Shown: positions 53,093-62,288 of the stretch, one piece after another
Layout of the letters: each line of letters begins with the position of its first letter
Position numbering within the stretch: position 1 is the first letter of the stretch
Source of the DNA: Arthrobacter sp. S39
Lineage (GTDB): Bacteria; Actinomycetota; Actinomycetes; Actinomycetales; Micrococcaceae
NCBI RefSeq assembly: GCF_004320525.1
Contig: NZ_SIHX01000001.1
Span: 788,251 to 852,250 of the forward strand
Length of the DNA: 64,000 bases
Reading direction: 5' to 3'
Made by a program: the position numbers and the translations under genes
Notes under the pieces: generated by a model
What the model saw: only the letters and a program-made list of their open reading frames with translations
Database searches by the model: none
Told to the model about the DNA's origin: nothing

Positions 53093-53992
53093 ATGAGCGC
53101 AAAAACATACTCCTCACATAGACCTCCGGGGGCCGGGAAAACGATGCTGGCTGAACGGCTGCCCGGCCTGCTGCCGGACCTTGCGGACAATGAGGCCATG
53201 GAAGTCACCGCGATCCATTCGCTCTGCGGCCTCCCCTCCACGGCAGTTCAGCTCCTGCGCAGGCCGCCCTTTGAGAACCCGCATCATTCCGCCACCGCGG
53301 CGGCAATCATCGGAGGCGGCTCAGGTCTGCCGCGCCCGGGAGCCGCGTCGCGGGCCCACCGCGGTGTCCTGTTCCTGGACGAAGCCCCCGAATACGAACG
53401 CCGGGTCCTGGACGCCCTCCGCCAGCCGCTGGAGAGCGGCGAACTGGTGATCCACCGCTCGGCCGGCACGGCAGCGTATCCGGCCCGGTTCCAGCTGGTC
53501 CTGGCCGCGAACCCGTGCCCCTGCGGCAAGGCATCCGGAAAGGGCCTGGACTGCACCTGCACTCCCATGATGCGTCGCCGTTACCTCGCCAGGATGTCCG
53601 GGCCGCTCCTGGACCGCGTGGACATCCAGCTGCAGGTCGAGCGTGTGTCCCTGGCGGACTTCGGCCAGGCCGGGATGGAAGAGGACACCGCCGCGGTGGC
53701 GCAGCGTGTGCGTGCCGCCCGCCGCCGGCAGTCCGAACGGCTGCACCCCTTAGGCCTTGAAACCAATTCGCAGGTTCCCGGCCGGATCCTGCGTGGCGAA
53801 CTCCGCCTCCCGGCGTCCTCGACGCGCATCCTTGACCACTCCCTGGAACGGGGCGTCCTGACGGCCAGAGGCTATGACAGGGTATTGCGGCTGGCCTGGA
53901 CCCTGGCCGACCTTGCACACCGCGACAGGCCGGACCCCAACGACATCGGACAGGCCCTCGGCCTCCGGCAGGCCGCCTCGGCCGCGGCATAA
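53093..53992 (+). pseudogene. comM: 5'-truncated comM/yifB (Mg-chelatase-like AAA+ ATPase)
   Basis: Homology to ComM starts at about 53120, within the Walker A motif (PPGAGKTMLAERL); Walker B is GVLFLDEAPEY. The cysteine motif ANPCPCG ... DCTCTP and the C-terminal YDRVLRLAWTLADL are intact. About 200 N-terminal residues of the usual 500 are missing; the short leader MSAKTYSSH comes from island DNA and has no ribosome binding site. ComM normally helps integrate DNA during transformation, together with DprA, whose gene follows 9 bp later. The break in comM is probably the right boundary of the island. Confidence 0.85.
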
Positions 53993-54001
53993 GGACCACA
54001 C

Positions 54002-55186
54002 ATGGACAACGAACGGATAGCCCGCGCCTCATTGTCGCGGCTGATGGAACCGCAGGACGCGGCAGGGCTCGCCCTGGTCAAAGCTGCAGGAGCAGCCGAC
54101 GCGCTGCGGATCGCCACCGGACAACTGAGCGCCGGACCGGCACTGGAGCAGGAGATCACGGCGCTCCTGGCGGACAACGGAGCGGGAACCAGCTGGGCAG
54201 GGATCGGGGCCGCGCTCAAACGCTGGGCCCCGAGGATTCCGGACCTCGCACCCGAGCGGGACCTCGCCACCATGGCGCGCCTCGGTGGCCGGCTGCTTGT
54301 CCCCTCTGATGACCTCTGGCCCGCGCAACTTGCCGACCTCGGAATCCAGGAGCCGATCTGCCTGTGGTGGCGCGGCCTGGAGCAGCTACTCCCGGGCGCT
54401 TCCCGGTGCGTGGCCCTGGTGGGGTCCAGGGACAGCACCAGCTACGGCGCATCGGTCACCGGTGACCTGGCATACTCGTTGGCCCAGCGAGGCTTTACGG
54501 TCGTGTCCGGCGGTGCGTACGGCATAGATGCCCACGCCCATCGCGCGGCCCTGGCCGGCGGATCCGCCGCAGTGCCCACCATCGCCGTCATGGCCGGCGG
54601 TGTGGACCGGTTTTATCCGTCGGGGAACGAGGACCTGCTCCGGGCGGTCTGTAATCAGGGAGCCGTGCTGGCTGAGGTCCCGCCCGGGTCGGCGCCGACC
54701 CGGTTCAGGTTCCTGCAGCGCAACCGCCTCATCGCGGCGCTGTCCGCCGTGACGGTGGTGGTCGAAGCCCGCTGGCGGTCAGGTGCCCTGAACACAGCCC
54801 ATCACGCAGAAACCCTGGGCCGGGCTGTCGGAGCGGTCCCCGGTTCGGTGCACAGTGCCAATTCGGCGGGCTGCCACCGCCTGCTCCGGGACGGCGGCGC
54901 AGTCTGCGTGACCGATGCCGGCGAGATCGCTGAGCTGGCTTCACCGAGCGGAGAAGCCCTTCCCGAAACCCGGGCGGCACGCGCAGCGGAGCACGACGGC
55001 CTGACCCTTGAGGACCTGATCCTGCTCGACGCCCTGCCGCTCAGGTCCACAAGTTCTGTCGACAAACTGTGTACCGTTGCCGGGCTCAGCCAGGAATCGG
55101 TGCGTGCGGGTCTGGGCAGGCTGGGGCTCCTTGGCCTGGCCGTTTCGGAACGGGGCGGGTGGAAGAGGTCCAAAGCGTCAGCCTAG
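54002..55186 (+). CDS. dprA: DNA-processing protein DprA
   Basis: A 394-residue DprA/Smf protein that loads RecA on incoming single-stranded DNA during transformation. The Rossmann-like core has LVGSRDSTSYG (about 138-148), VVSGGAYGIDAHAHRAAL, VMAGGVDRFYPSGN and FLQRNRLIAALS. A winged-helix C-terminal domain (about 335-390) follows. AAGGACC precedes the ATG. It is 9 bp after the comM remnant and 50 bp before xerC, the usual order. Because comM is broken, expression of dprA may depend on a promoter in the island or the comM remnant. Confidence 0.96.
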   Translation: MDNERIARASLSRLMEPQDAAGLALVKAAGAADALRIATGQLSAGPALEQEITALLADNGAGTSWAGIGAALKRWAPRIPDLAPERDLATMARLGGRLLVPSDDLWPAQLADLGIQEPICLWWRGLEQLLPGASRCVALVGSRDSTSYGASVTGDLAYSLAQRGFTVVSGGAYGIDAHAHRAALAGGSAAVPTIAVMAGGVDRFYPSGNEDLLRAVCNQGAVLAEVPPGSAPTRFRFLQRNRLIAALSAVTVVVEARWRSGALNTAHHAETLGRAVGAVPGSVHSANSAGCHRLLRDGGAVCVTDAGEIAELASPSGEALPETRAARAAEHDGLTLEDLILLDALPLRSTSSVDKLCTVAGLSQESVRAGLGRLGLLGLAVSERGGWKRSKASA

Positions 55187-55236
55187 GCCGCTGTGTCCGG
55201 GCCCTGACTGCGGACAAATGCTGGGAGAGTAGGGAT

Positions 55237-56163
55237 GTGGAGAACCAAGAATTGCCCCCGGCCCTTGACCGGGCTGCCGCAGCGTTCGGCAAATATCTGG
55301 CAGGGGAGCGGGCCAGGTCGGAGCACACGGTGCGTGCCTACCTCTCGGACGTGCGGAGCCTGCTGGCATACTGCTCATCTGAAGGAGTCACTGACCTGCC
55401 CGGCCTTGAACTCGGCACCCTGCGGCGCTGGCTGGGTGCCCAAAGCGAGGCAGGAGCCTCCCGGTCAACCCTCGCCCGGAGATCGGCGACAGCACGTTCG
55501 TTCACTGCCTGGGCCCTCCGGGAAGAACTCCTCAGCACGGATCCCTCGCTTCGGCTGAAGGCCCCGAAAAAGGACAAGTCCCTGCCGGGCGTCCTGCAGG
55601 CCCAGCAACTGACAAGGCTGCTGGCCACGCTTGAGGAAGCAGCCGCGGACGGCGCGCCGCTGGCAATACGCAACCGGGCCATGGTGGAACTCCTCTATGC
55701 CACCGGCCTTCGTGTGGGTGAACTGGCCGGAATGGACATCGACGACCTCAATCCGGACCGCCGCACACTCCGCGTCATCGGCAAAGGCAACAAGGAACGA
55801 ACCGTACCCTACGGCGTCCCCGCAGCCGTTGCGGTCGATGACTGGCTCCGCAGGGGACGGCCACGGCTGGCCCGGGAACAAAGCGGTCCTGCACTGTTCC
55901 TGGGATCACGGGGGAGCCGGGTGGACCAGCGGCAGGTACGCGCCGTGGTGAAGGACCTCTTCGAAGCCCTGGGGGACACGTCGGCCACGGGTCCGCATGC
56001 GCTCCGGCATTCGGCCGCTACGCATCTGCTGGACGGCGGTGCGGACCTTCGGGCGGTCCAGGAGATCCTGGGGCACAGCAGCCTGGCCACGACCCAGATC
56101 TACACCCACGTCTCCGTGGAAAGGCTCCGGAACAGCTACCAGCAGGCACATCCAAGGGCTTGA
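55237..56163 (+). CDS. xerC: Tyrosine recombinase XerC
   Basis: A 308-residue site-specific recombinase that resolves chromosome dimers at dif with XerD. The catalytic residues are visible: Arg159 (ATGLRVGEL), Lys183 region (GKGNKER), His254 and Arg257 (HALRHSAATHL), His280 (LGHSS) and Tyr289 (TQIYTH). I chose the GTG at 55237 because GGGAGAG lies before it and the N-terminal SAM-like domain starts there. Its position after dprA is the chromosomal core order, so it is not the island's integrase. Confidence 0.93.
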   Translation: MENQELPPALDRAAAAFGKYLAGERARSEHTVRAYLSDVRSLLAYCSSEGVTDLPGLELGTLRRWLGAQSEAGASRSTLARRSATARSFTAWALREELLSTDPSLRLKAPKKDKSLPGVLQAQQLTRLLATLEEAAADGAPLAIRNRAMVELLYATGLRVGELAGMDIDDLNPDRRTLRVIGKGNKERTVPYGVPAAVAVDDWLRRGRPRLAREQSGPALFLGSRGSRVDQRQVRAVVKDLFEALGDTSATGPHALRHSAATHLLDGGADLRAVQEILGHSSLATTQIYTHVSVERLRNSYQQAHPRA

Positions 56164-56448
56164 GCCTGCCGTCCGCCGGCGGCGCCTGTAACTTTCGAAC
56201 AACAAGAGACCTTTGGTGCGGGATCGGGGAATTGCAGTGGCGTAATTAGGCGGCGTGCGGCACAATAAGAGTCAAGTCCGGCAACTTTCAAGTTTCGCTT
56301 GAAGCTCACTGCTTCGCGCGTACCAGCAAGTCCGGACACAGTTACATATTCAGGCAGGGATAACCGCAGCCGTCAGGAACACGGCACAGCGCATTTCATC
56401 CGGGCAGAGGTCGTTGGGGAAGACGTACCTACAGCTATGGAGGATGGA

Positions 56449-56952
56449 ATGTCTGTTGCAATGACCCGCGGTGTGTTGTTCGTACACTCGGCCCCTACCG
56501 CACTGTGCCCGCACGTGGAGTGGGCCATCGGATCCGTCGTGGACAAGCGGACGGATCTTGAGTGGACCCCTCAGCCTGCCGCGCCCGGAATGTTTCGGGC
56601 GGAGCTCTCCTGGACCGGCACGCCCGGGACCGGAGCGTCGTTGGCCTCTTCGCTGCGCGGCTGGGCCCATCTCCGCTACGAGGTCACTGAGGAACCGAGC
56701 CAGGGCGTCGACGGCGGCCGCTGGTCGCATACCCCCGAACTGGGGATCTTCCATGCAACGACTGACGTGCACGGCAACATCATGGTCTCAGAGGACAGGA
56801 TCCGGTATGCCTACGAATCCGGCGCAGGTGATCCCTCCGCGGTCTATCACGAGCTGTCCCTGGCACTTGGTGAGGCGTGGGACGAGGAACTGGAGCCCTT
56901 CCGGCACGCCGCCGAAGGCGCCCCGGTGCGCTGGCTCCATCAGGTGGGCTGA
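56449..56952 (+). CDS. DUF3145 family protein
   Basis: A 168-residue protein of a family restricted largely to actinobacteria and of unknown function. The N-terminus MSVAMTRGVLFVHSAPTALC and the segment WTPQPAAPGMFRAELSWTG are typical. GGAGG lies 5 bases before the ATG at 56449, which rules out the upstream in-frame ATGs. It is convergent with fabF across a strong terminator. The 285 bp upstream hold only a small inverted repeat, TTCAAG-N5-CTTGAA, at 56287-56303. Confidence 0.92.
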   Translation: MSVAMTRGVLFVHSAPTALCPHVEWAIGSVVDKRTDLEWTPQPAAPGMFRAELSWTGTPGTGASLASSLRGWAHLRYEVTEEPSQGVDGGRWSHTPELGIFHATTDVHGNIMVSEDRIRYAYESGAGDPSAVYHELSLALGEAWDEELEPFRHAAEGAPVRWLHQVG

Positions 56953-57007
56953 CCGCCGCCGTCATGCACTGTCCGCGGCCGGGCAGTACCAGTTGTCTCC
57001 ATAGCAA

Positions 57008-57044
57008 AGCAGGGGCCCCGCCAACCGGCGGGGCCCCTGCTGTT
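57008..57044. terminator. Bidirectional terminator between DUF3145 and fabF
   Basis: A perfect 15-bp stem, arms 57008-57022 and 57027-57041, closes a 4-base loop and is followed by TT. A short A-run on the other side lets it also serve fabF on the minus strand. Confidence 0.92.
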
Positions 57045-57059
57045 TCACAAACGGTGGTG

Positions 57060-58295
57060 CTAGACGCTGCGTACAGCGATCACGGCGTTGTGGCCGCCGA
57101 AGCCGAAGGAGTTGCTCAGCGCCACAATGTTGCCGGCCGGGAGGTCACGTGCGGAGGTGACGACGTCGAGCGGGATTTCCGGGTCCTGGTTTTCCAGGTT
57201 GATGGTCACCGGGGCTTTGCGTTCGTAGACGGCGAGCACCGTGAGGACGGCTTCCACGGCACCGGACGCACCCAGGAGGTGGCCCATCTGCGACTTGGTG
57301 GCTGACACTGCCACGCTGTCGAGGTGGTTCCCCAGGGCGGCACGGAGTGCCGTGTACTCGGGCTTGTCACCAACGGGCGTCGACGTTGCGTGCGCGTTGA
57401 CGTGCACGACGTCCTCGGCCTGGATGCGGCCGTCGAACATGGCTGCCTTCAGGGCGCGGGTGGCGCCCAGGCCCTCGGGGTCAGGTGCAGTGATGTGGTA
57501 GGCGTCGGCAGTCACGGAGGTGCCGGCGAGTTCGCCATAGATCCGGGCGCCTCGGGCCAGGGCGTGCTCTTCGGCTTCGAGGACCAGCGCGCCGGCGCCT
57601 TCGCCCATCACAAAACCGTCGCGGCCCAGGTCGTAGGGGCGGGAAGCGCCCTGCGGGTCGTCATTCCGGCGGGAGAGTGCCTGCATGGAGGCGAACGCCG
57701 CGAGAGGCATCGGGTGGATGGCAGCTTCGGCGCCGCCGCACATAACCACGTCGGCCTTACCGGAGCGGATCAGGTCCAGGCCAAGGTGGAGGGCCTCGGT
57801 GCCGGACGCGCAGGCGGAAACCGGGGTGTGGGCGCCGGCACGGGCGCCAAGGTCTAGGCTGACGGCCGCGGCGACGCCATTGGGCATCAGCATGGGAACC
57901 GTCATCGGCAAAACACGGCGCGGCCCCTTTTCCTTCAACGTGTCCCACGCGTCCAGCAGGGTCCAGACGCCGCCGATGCCGGTTGCGAAGGCAACTGCAA
58001 GGCGGTCGTGGTCGATCTCGGTAATGCCGGAGTCGGCCCAGGCCTCGCGCGCGGCGATGACGCCGAACTGCGTGGAAGGGTCCATGCGCTTGGCTTCGAC
58101 GCGGCTCAGGACCTCAAGGGCGGGGGTGCTGCAGCGCGCAGCAAAATGTACAGGAAGTTCGTACTTGGCAACCCAGTCGTCTTCCAGGGTGCGGGCACCG
58201 GAGACCCCCTTAAGCGCGTTCTTCCACATAGTGGGTACGTCGCCGCCGATGGGCGTGGTGGCACCCAGACCGGTAATGACTACTTTGCGTGTCAT
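57060..58295 (-). CDS. fabF: Beta-ketoacyl-ACP synthase II
   Basis: A 411-residue KAS II elongating the fatty-acid chain by condensing acyl-ACP with malonyl-ACP. The active-site Cys162 lies in PVSACASGTEAL; the two histidines are in NAHATSTPVGD and FGFGGHNAV. It is the last gene of the fabD-fabH-acpP-fabF operon, 160 bp after acpP. That spacer carries a strong hairpin that may lower fabF expression relative to acpP. Confidence 0.97.
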   Translation of the reverse strand: MTRKVVITGLGATTPIGGDVPTMWKNALKGVSGARTLEDDWVAKYELPVHFAARCSTPALEVLSRVEAKRMDPSTQFGVIAAREAWADSGITEIDHDRLAVAFATGIGGVWTLLDAWDTLKEKGPRRVLPMTVPMLMPNGVAAAVSLDLGARAGAHTPVSACASGTEALHLGLDLIRSGKADVVMCGGAEAAIHPMPLAAFASMQALSRRNDDPQGASRPYDLGRDGFVMGEGAGALVLEAEEHALARGARIYGELAGTSVTADAYHITAPDPEGLGATRALKAAMFDGRIQAEDVVHVNAHATSTPVGDKPEYTALRAALGNHLDSVAVSATKSQMGHLLGASGAVEAVLTVLAVYERKAPVTINLENQDPEIPLDVVTSARDLPAGNIVALSNSFGFGGHNAVIAVRSV

Positions 58296-58388
58296 GGGAT
58301 CACTCTCTGTCGGTGGGCAGCCCGGCTCCGGTTTTCTCCGGCGGGGTCCCGCGTGTGGGGTGTAGGCAGGTGGCTGCCGGGTGAATGC

Positions 58389-58430
58389 GGCTGGGCTGCC
58401 GGTCCGGGAATCCGGGCCGGCAGCCCAGCC
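58389..58430 (-). promoter_or_regulatory. Hairpin between acpP and fabF
   Basis: Perfect 14-base arms, 58389-58402 and 58417-58430, enclose a 14-base loop. No T-run follows, so partial termination or mRNA stabilisation is more likely than full termination. It fits the need for much more ACP than KAS II. Confidence 0.7.
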
Positions 58431-58455
58431 AAGCCGTAAGCGGCTGGAGCTTAGG

Positions 58456-58701
58456 CTAAGCCTGCGCGCCGGCGATGAAGCTGACTGCGTCGCCGACGGT
58501 CTTGAGGTTCTTGACCTCTTCGTCCGGGATGCGAACGCCGAACTTCTCTTCAGCGTTGACCACGATGGTCATCATGGAGATGGAGTCGATGTCCAGGTCC
58601 TCGGTGAAGGACTTGTCCAGCTCCACAGCCTCGGGGGCGAGGCCGGTCTCTTCGTTGACGATTTCAGCCAAGCCGGCCAGGATCTCTTCGTTGCTAGCCA
58701 T
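58456..58701 (-). CDS. acpP: Acyl carrier protein
   Basis: An 81-residue acidic four-helix carrier. Ser40 in DLDIDSISMM is the phosphopantetheine attachment site, although the usual DSL motif reads DSI here, as in many actinobacterial ACPs. It carries growing acyl chains between the Fab enzymes. Its gene lies between fabH (81 bp upstream) and fabF. Confidence 0.96.
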   Translation of the reverse strand: MASNEEILAGLAEIVNEETGLAPEAVELDKSFTEDLDIDSISMMTIVVNAEEKFGVRIPDEEVKNLKTVGDAVSFIAGAQA

Positions 58702-58782
58702 TGATGGCTCCTTTTCTTGTTATTGCCGGCAGGGGCTGCCGGAAATGGTTCAGACAGCGGATGCTGTCCGTGTTGGGTGTTC

Positions 58783-59844
58783 CTAAGGAAGGACGATTAC
58801 CTGGGCACCGAAGACCAGGCCGGCTCCGAAGCCGATCTGCAGCGCAAGACCGCCGCTGAGGCCCGGATTCTCCTGGAGCAGCCTGTGCGTGGCCAGGGGG
58901 ATGGAGGCGGCCGAGGTGTTGCCGGCGTCGGCAATGTCCCGGGCCACGGTGACGGTTTCGGGAAGCTTGAGCTTCTTCACCATTTCGTCGATGATCCGCA
59001 TGTTCGCCTGGTGCGGGATGAACGCCACCAGGTCTTCGGCCTGCACACCGGCGGCCTCCAGTGCCTGCTGTGCCACCTTCGCCATTTCCCAGACGGCCCA
59101 GCGGAAGACGGTCTGGCCGTCCTGGCGCAGGGTCGGCCACAGGTCCTGGGCTTCTTCCATCAGCGCGAAATCGCCGGACTCGTCGGACTGGCGTGCCGCC
59201 TGGCTTAGGGCCCGGACGTCGAGCATCGACCGGGTCATGCCAATGGCGTCCCATTTGCTGCCGTCTGAACCCCATACCGACGGGCCGATGCCCGGCGTAT
59301 CCGAGGGGCCGATAATGACGGCGCCGGCGCCGTCGCCCAGCAGGAAGGAGATGGTCCGCTCATGGTTGTCGATGACGTCGGAGAGCTTCTCCGCCCCAAC
59401 GACCAGGACGTACTTGGCCGCGCCGGAGCGGACCAGGGCGTCACCCTGGGCGATGCCATAGCAGTAGCCGGCGCAGGCAGCCGAGATGTCAAAGGCCGGG
59501 GCCGGGGTTGCGCCCAGCCGGTCAGCCAGGCTGGCCGCCGCCGACGGCGTGGCGTAGGGGTGGGTGACGGTGGAGACGATGACCGCGCCGAGCTCGGAGG
59601 CCTCGATGCCAGCCTTCGCCAGAGCTTCCCGTGCAGCCCCTTCTGCCATGTCGATGACGCTGACGTCAGCCGGCGCGCGGTGGCGGGTCACAATGCCGGT
59701 ACGCTGCCGGATCCATTCGTCCGAGGAGTCAATCCACTGGCAGACGTCGTCATTGGTGACAATGATGTCCGGGCGGTAGGCGCCGAGGCCCAGGATGCGG
59801 GTGTTCTCCTGGACCGGGGCCTGTTTCAGTGTGGGAACGCTCAT
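58783..59844 (-). CDS. fabH: Beta-ketoacyl-ACP synthase III
   Basis: A 353-residue KAS III starting fatty-acid synthesis by condensing an acyl-CoA with malonyl-ACP. Catalytic Cys124 lies in ISAACAGYCYG, the histidine in IPHQANMRI and the asparagine in DAGNTSAASIP. In this group branched-chain primers are usual. The start overlaps fabD by 4 bp (ATGA). Confidence 0.97.
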   Translation of the reverse strand: MSVPTLKQAPVQENTRILGLGAYRPDIIVTNDDVCQWIDSSDEWIRQRTGIVTRHRAPADVSVIDMAEGAAREALAKAGIEASELGAVIVSTVTHPYATPSAAASLADRLGATPAPAFDISAACAGYCYGIAQGDALVRSGAAKYVLVVGAEKLSDVIDNHERTISFLLGDGAGAVIIGPSDTPGIGPSVWGSDGSKWDAIGMTRSMLDVRALSQAARQSDESGDFALMEEAQDLWPTLRQDGQTVFRWAVWEMAKVAQQALEAAGVQAEDLVAFIPHQANMRIIDEMVKKLKLPETVTVARDIADAGNTSAASIPLATHRLLQENPGLSGGLALQIGFGAGLVFGAQVIVLP

Positions 59845-60770
59845 GCGTTGCCCTCCAATTCTGCGAAGAGTGCCAGTGCGGCCGAGAGGTCGTCCGGCGT
59901 CTTGACGGCAACCGTCTTGACTCCGGGCATGCCGCGCTTTGCGAGCCCTGCAAGCGTGCCGGCGGGTGCCAGTTCAATGACGCCTGTGACGCCCCGCTGC
60001 ACCATGGTATCCATGCAGAGGTCCCAGCGGACAGGACGGGAGACCTGGGCGATCAGGCTTTCGACGCCGGCGGTTCCGCCTGTAACTTCCTTGCCGTCGA
60101 AGTTGGAGAGCAGCGGCACCTGCGGATTCTGCGGCTTCAGCGTCGGCTTGAGCACTTCAAGGGCACTGACCGCGGGCGCCATATGCGAGGTGTGGAACGC
60201 CCCGGCAACCTTGAGCGGAATAACGCGGGCCTTGGCCGGCGGGTTCTCGGCCAGCGCCTTGAGCTGGTCAAAGGTCCCTGCGGCCACGGTCTGGCCCGCC
60301 CCGTTGACGTTGGCCGGGGTGGCGCCGGACGCTTCGATCGCGGCCAGGACCTCGGCCGGGTCGCCGCCCACCACGGCGCTCATGCCGGTGGGGGTGACGG
60401 CCGCGGCGGCGGCCATGCTGTTGGCGCGCTCCCGGACAAAAGCCATGGCTTCCTGCTCGGTGAGGACTCCGGCCAGCGCGGAAGCGGTGATTTCACCGAC
60501 CGAGTGGCCGGCGAGGATCACCGGGAGGGAACTGAGTTCGACGTCGAAGAGGGACTTCGCAGCCACGAGGCCGGCCGCCACAATGAGCGGCTGCGCCACG
60601 GCGGTGTCCTTGATGGTTTCCTCGTCCGAGGTGGTCCCATGGGCTGTCAGGTCGATGCCTGCGATTTCGCTCAGGGAGGCCAGCTGGCCTGCTACCGAAG
60701 GCAGTTCCAGCCAGGGGGCCAGAAAACCCGGGGTCTGTGAGCCCTGTCCAGGGCAGACTATTGCAAGCAC
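59841..60770 (-). CDS. fabD: Malonyl-CoA:ACP transacylase
   Basis: A 309-residue transacylase loading malonyl groups onto ACP. The nucleophile is Ser90 in AGHSVGEITA and the histidine is in AFHTSHM. The start is GTG at 60770. It heads the operon, 88 bp after fasR, and an inverted repeat in the gap is a candidate FasR site. Confidence 0.97.
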   Translation of the reverse strand: MLAIVCPGQGSQTPGFLAPWLELPSVAGQLASLSEIAGIDLTAHGTTSDEETIKDTAVAQPLIVAAGLVAAKSLFDVELSSLPVILAGHSVGEITASALAGVLTEQEAMAFVRERANSMAAAAAVTPTGMSAVVGGDPAEVLAAIEASGATPANVNGAGQTVAAGTFDQLKALAENPPAKARVIPLKVAGAFHTSHMAPAVSALEVLKPTLKPQNPQVPLLSNFDGKEVTGGTAGVESLIAQVSRPVRWDLCMDTMVQRGVTGVIELAPAGTLAGLAKRGMPGVKTVAVKTPDDLSAALALFAELEGNA

Positions 60771-60836
60771 GTATCCAGCTTTCCAAATTACTGTGTGATC
60801 CAGCGGTGTTTCTCTGCACCAAGCTCACGGGGTCAG

Positions 60837-60855
60837 GTTGTAGGAAGTCTACAAC
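60837..60855. promoter_or_regulatory. Inverted repeat before fabD (candidate FasR site)
   Basis: GTTGTAG-N5-CTACAAC is a perfect inverted repeat at 60837-60855, about 67 bp before fabD. The same heptamer recurs upstream of fasR at 62151. Confidence 0.7.
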
Positions 60856-60858
60856 GCC

Positions 60859-62103
60859 TCAGGTCTGATTCCGCGCCGGATGACGCTCGGCCGGTGCTTT
60901 CGGGGGCGCCGCGAGGCGGCCCACCACCAGCGCGGCCTGCAGCACAAACGCCTCCCGGGGGAGCAGCGGATCCCAGCCCGTGACGTCACACACGCGCTTC
61001 AACCGGTACCTGACGGTGTTCGCATGGACAAAGAGCTCCCGGGCGGTCGCCTCCAGCGAATGGCCCAGCTCCAGGTACGTTCCCAGCGTCTCCACGAGCC
61101 CGTTGGAGGCAGCCACGAGCGGACGGTAGATGTTCTTGACGAGTGACCGCCGGGCCGCGTCGTCGCCGGAAATTACCCGCTCGGGAAGCAGATCGTCGGC
61201 GGCTACAGGACGCGGAGCCGACGGCCATGCCCGGGCTGCCGTCAGGCCGGCAAAGGCGGACTGTGCGGATCCGCTGGCCTCCAGGAGCGAACTCGCCTCG
61301 GGCCCGTAAACCACGGGCCCCGGGGCAAACATTTCGCTGAGTTTGAGGTAAGCCGTTTCACGGTCGTGCACGCCGCCCAGGATCAGGATCAGCCGGTCAC
61401 CCTGGATCCCCACCAAGGCGTCCTCGGCATAGCGCCCGGCGAGTCGCCGCAGTTCGCTGACGTAGCTGGCACTGGGTTCCGACGGCGAATTGCCCACCAT
61501 TACAGTGAACCGCTCCTGGGCTTTCCAGCCCAGGGCTGCAATGCGTGAGCGCAGGGCATCGGTGTTTTCGCCGCGGAGGATGGCGTCCACGATCAGCGCT
61601 TCCAGCCGGGTGTCCCACGAGCCGCGGGATTCAGCCGCCCTGGCGTAGACGTCGGCGGCAGCGAAGGCAACCTCGCGCGAATACCGCAGAACAGCTTCGC
61701 GGAGCGAGGGCTGGTCGGCCTCGGGCGCAATGACAGGAACCTGGTCTTCCACCACTTCAACCACGATCCTGATGAGCTGGAGCGCTTTCTGGAGGCTGAT
61801 GGAGCGTGTCAGTTCCGTCGGGGCAGTGCCAAAGACATCGGACAGGATCCACGACGGCGAGCTGGGACGTTCGTACCAGGTGACGAAGGCAGCGATGCCG
61901 TTTTGCGCCACCATGCCCAGCGCGGACCGTTCGTCTGAGCTGAGCCGGCTGTACCATGGCAGTGATTTTTCGAGCTGCCGAAGGGTTGTGGTGGACAGCT
62001 GGCCCACGCTCGCCCGGAGCTTTTTCAGGGTTTCGGATTTCTCCGGAGTCATGCTGCGCGAGGACGGCTTGCGCTTCACGGGCGGGGAACTTGGCTCTGG
62101 CAT
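60859..62103 (-). CDS. fasR: PucR/CdaR-type regulator of fatty-acid synthesis (FasR-like)
   Basis: A 414-residue regulator. The C-terminal PucR helix-turn-helix domain reads LGTYLELGHSLEATARELF and VHANTVRYRLKRVCDVTGW. The N-terminal region has the conserved LRQLEKSLPWYSRLSSDERS. Position directly before fabD-fabH-acpP-fabF matches FasR of Streptomyces, an activator of that operon. I prefer the ATG at 62103 (MPEPSSPPVK), though an in-frame ATG at 62139 is possible and neither has a strong ribosome binding site. Confidence 0.85.
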   Translation of the reverse strand: MPEPSSPPVKRKPSSRSMTPEKSETLKKLRASVGQLSTTTLRQLEKSLPWYSRLSSDERSALGMVAQNGIAAFVTWYERPSSPSWILSDVFGTAPTELTRSISLQKALQLIRIVVEVVEDQVPVIAPEADQPSLREAVLRYSREVAFAAADVYARAAESRGSWDTRLEALIVDAILRGENTDALRSRIAALGWKAQERFTVMVGNSPSEPSASYVSELRRLAGRYAEDALVGIQGDRLILILGGVHDRETAYLKLSEMFAPGPVVYGPEASSLLEASGSAQSAFAGLTAARAWPSAPRPVAADDLLPERVISGDDAARRSLVKNIYRPLVAASNGLVETLGTYLELGHSLEATARELFVHANTVRYRLKRVCDVTGWDPLLPREAFVLQAALVVGRLAAPPKAPAERHPARNQT

Positions 62104-62150
62104 CCTTTGAGCATACGGTGCCTGCCCCGCAAGCTCCATTTGTGCGAAGG

Positions 62151-62171
62151 CTACAACGGGCGAGGTTGTGG
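62151..62171. promoter_or_regulatory. Heptamer pair before fasR (candidate autoregulatory site)
   Basis: CTACAAC at 62151-62157 and GTTGTGG at 62165-62171 are separated by 7 bases. They repeat, in reversed order and with one change, the heptamers found before fabD. Confidence 0.55.
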
Positions 62172-62213
62172 GTCACAGTCCTCCCCGCCGGCCGCAACGG
62201 CCAGCCAGGAACA

Positions 62214-62253
62214 ACGACGGCGGCCCCCACCAAAAGGTGAGGGCCGCCGTCGT
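62214..62253 (-). terminator. Intrinsic terminator after aceE
   Basis: 18-base arms, 62214-62231 and 62236-62253, pair except at one position and close an AAAA loop (TTTT on the minus strand). It lies 35 bp after the aceE stop and separates aceE from fasR. Confidence 0.88.
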
Positions 62254-62288
62254 CGGACCAATTGCCATGAGCAGTCAGCGGGGGTGGA

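Noticed and set aside
52561..53241. Minus-strand open frame of 226 codons crossing the comM junction
   Set aside because: It runs antisense into the conserved ComM Walker A region and shows low-complexity composition without family features.
55237..56163. The tyrosine recombinase as the island's integrase
   Set aside because: It is in the conserved comM-dprA-xerC core context and has the length and motifs of chromosomal XerC.
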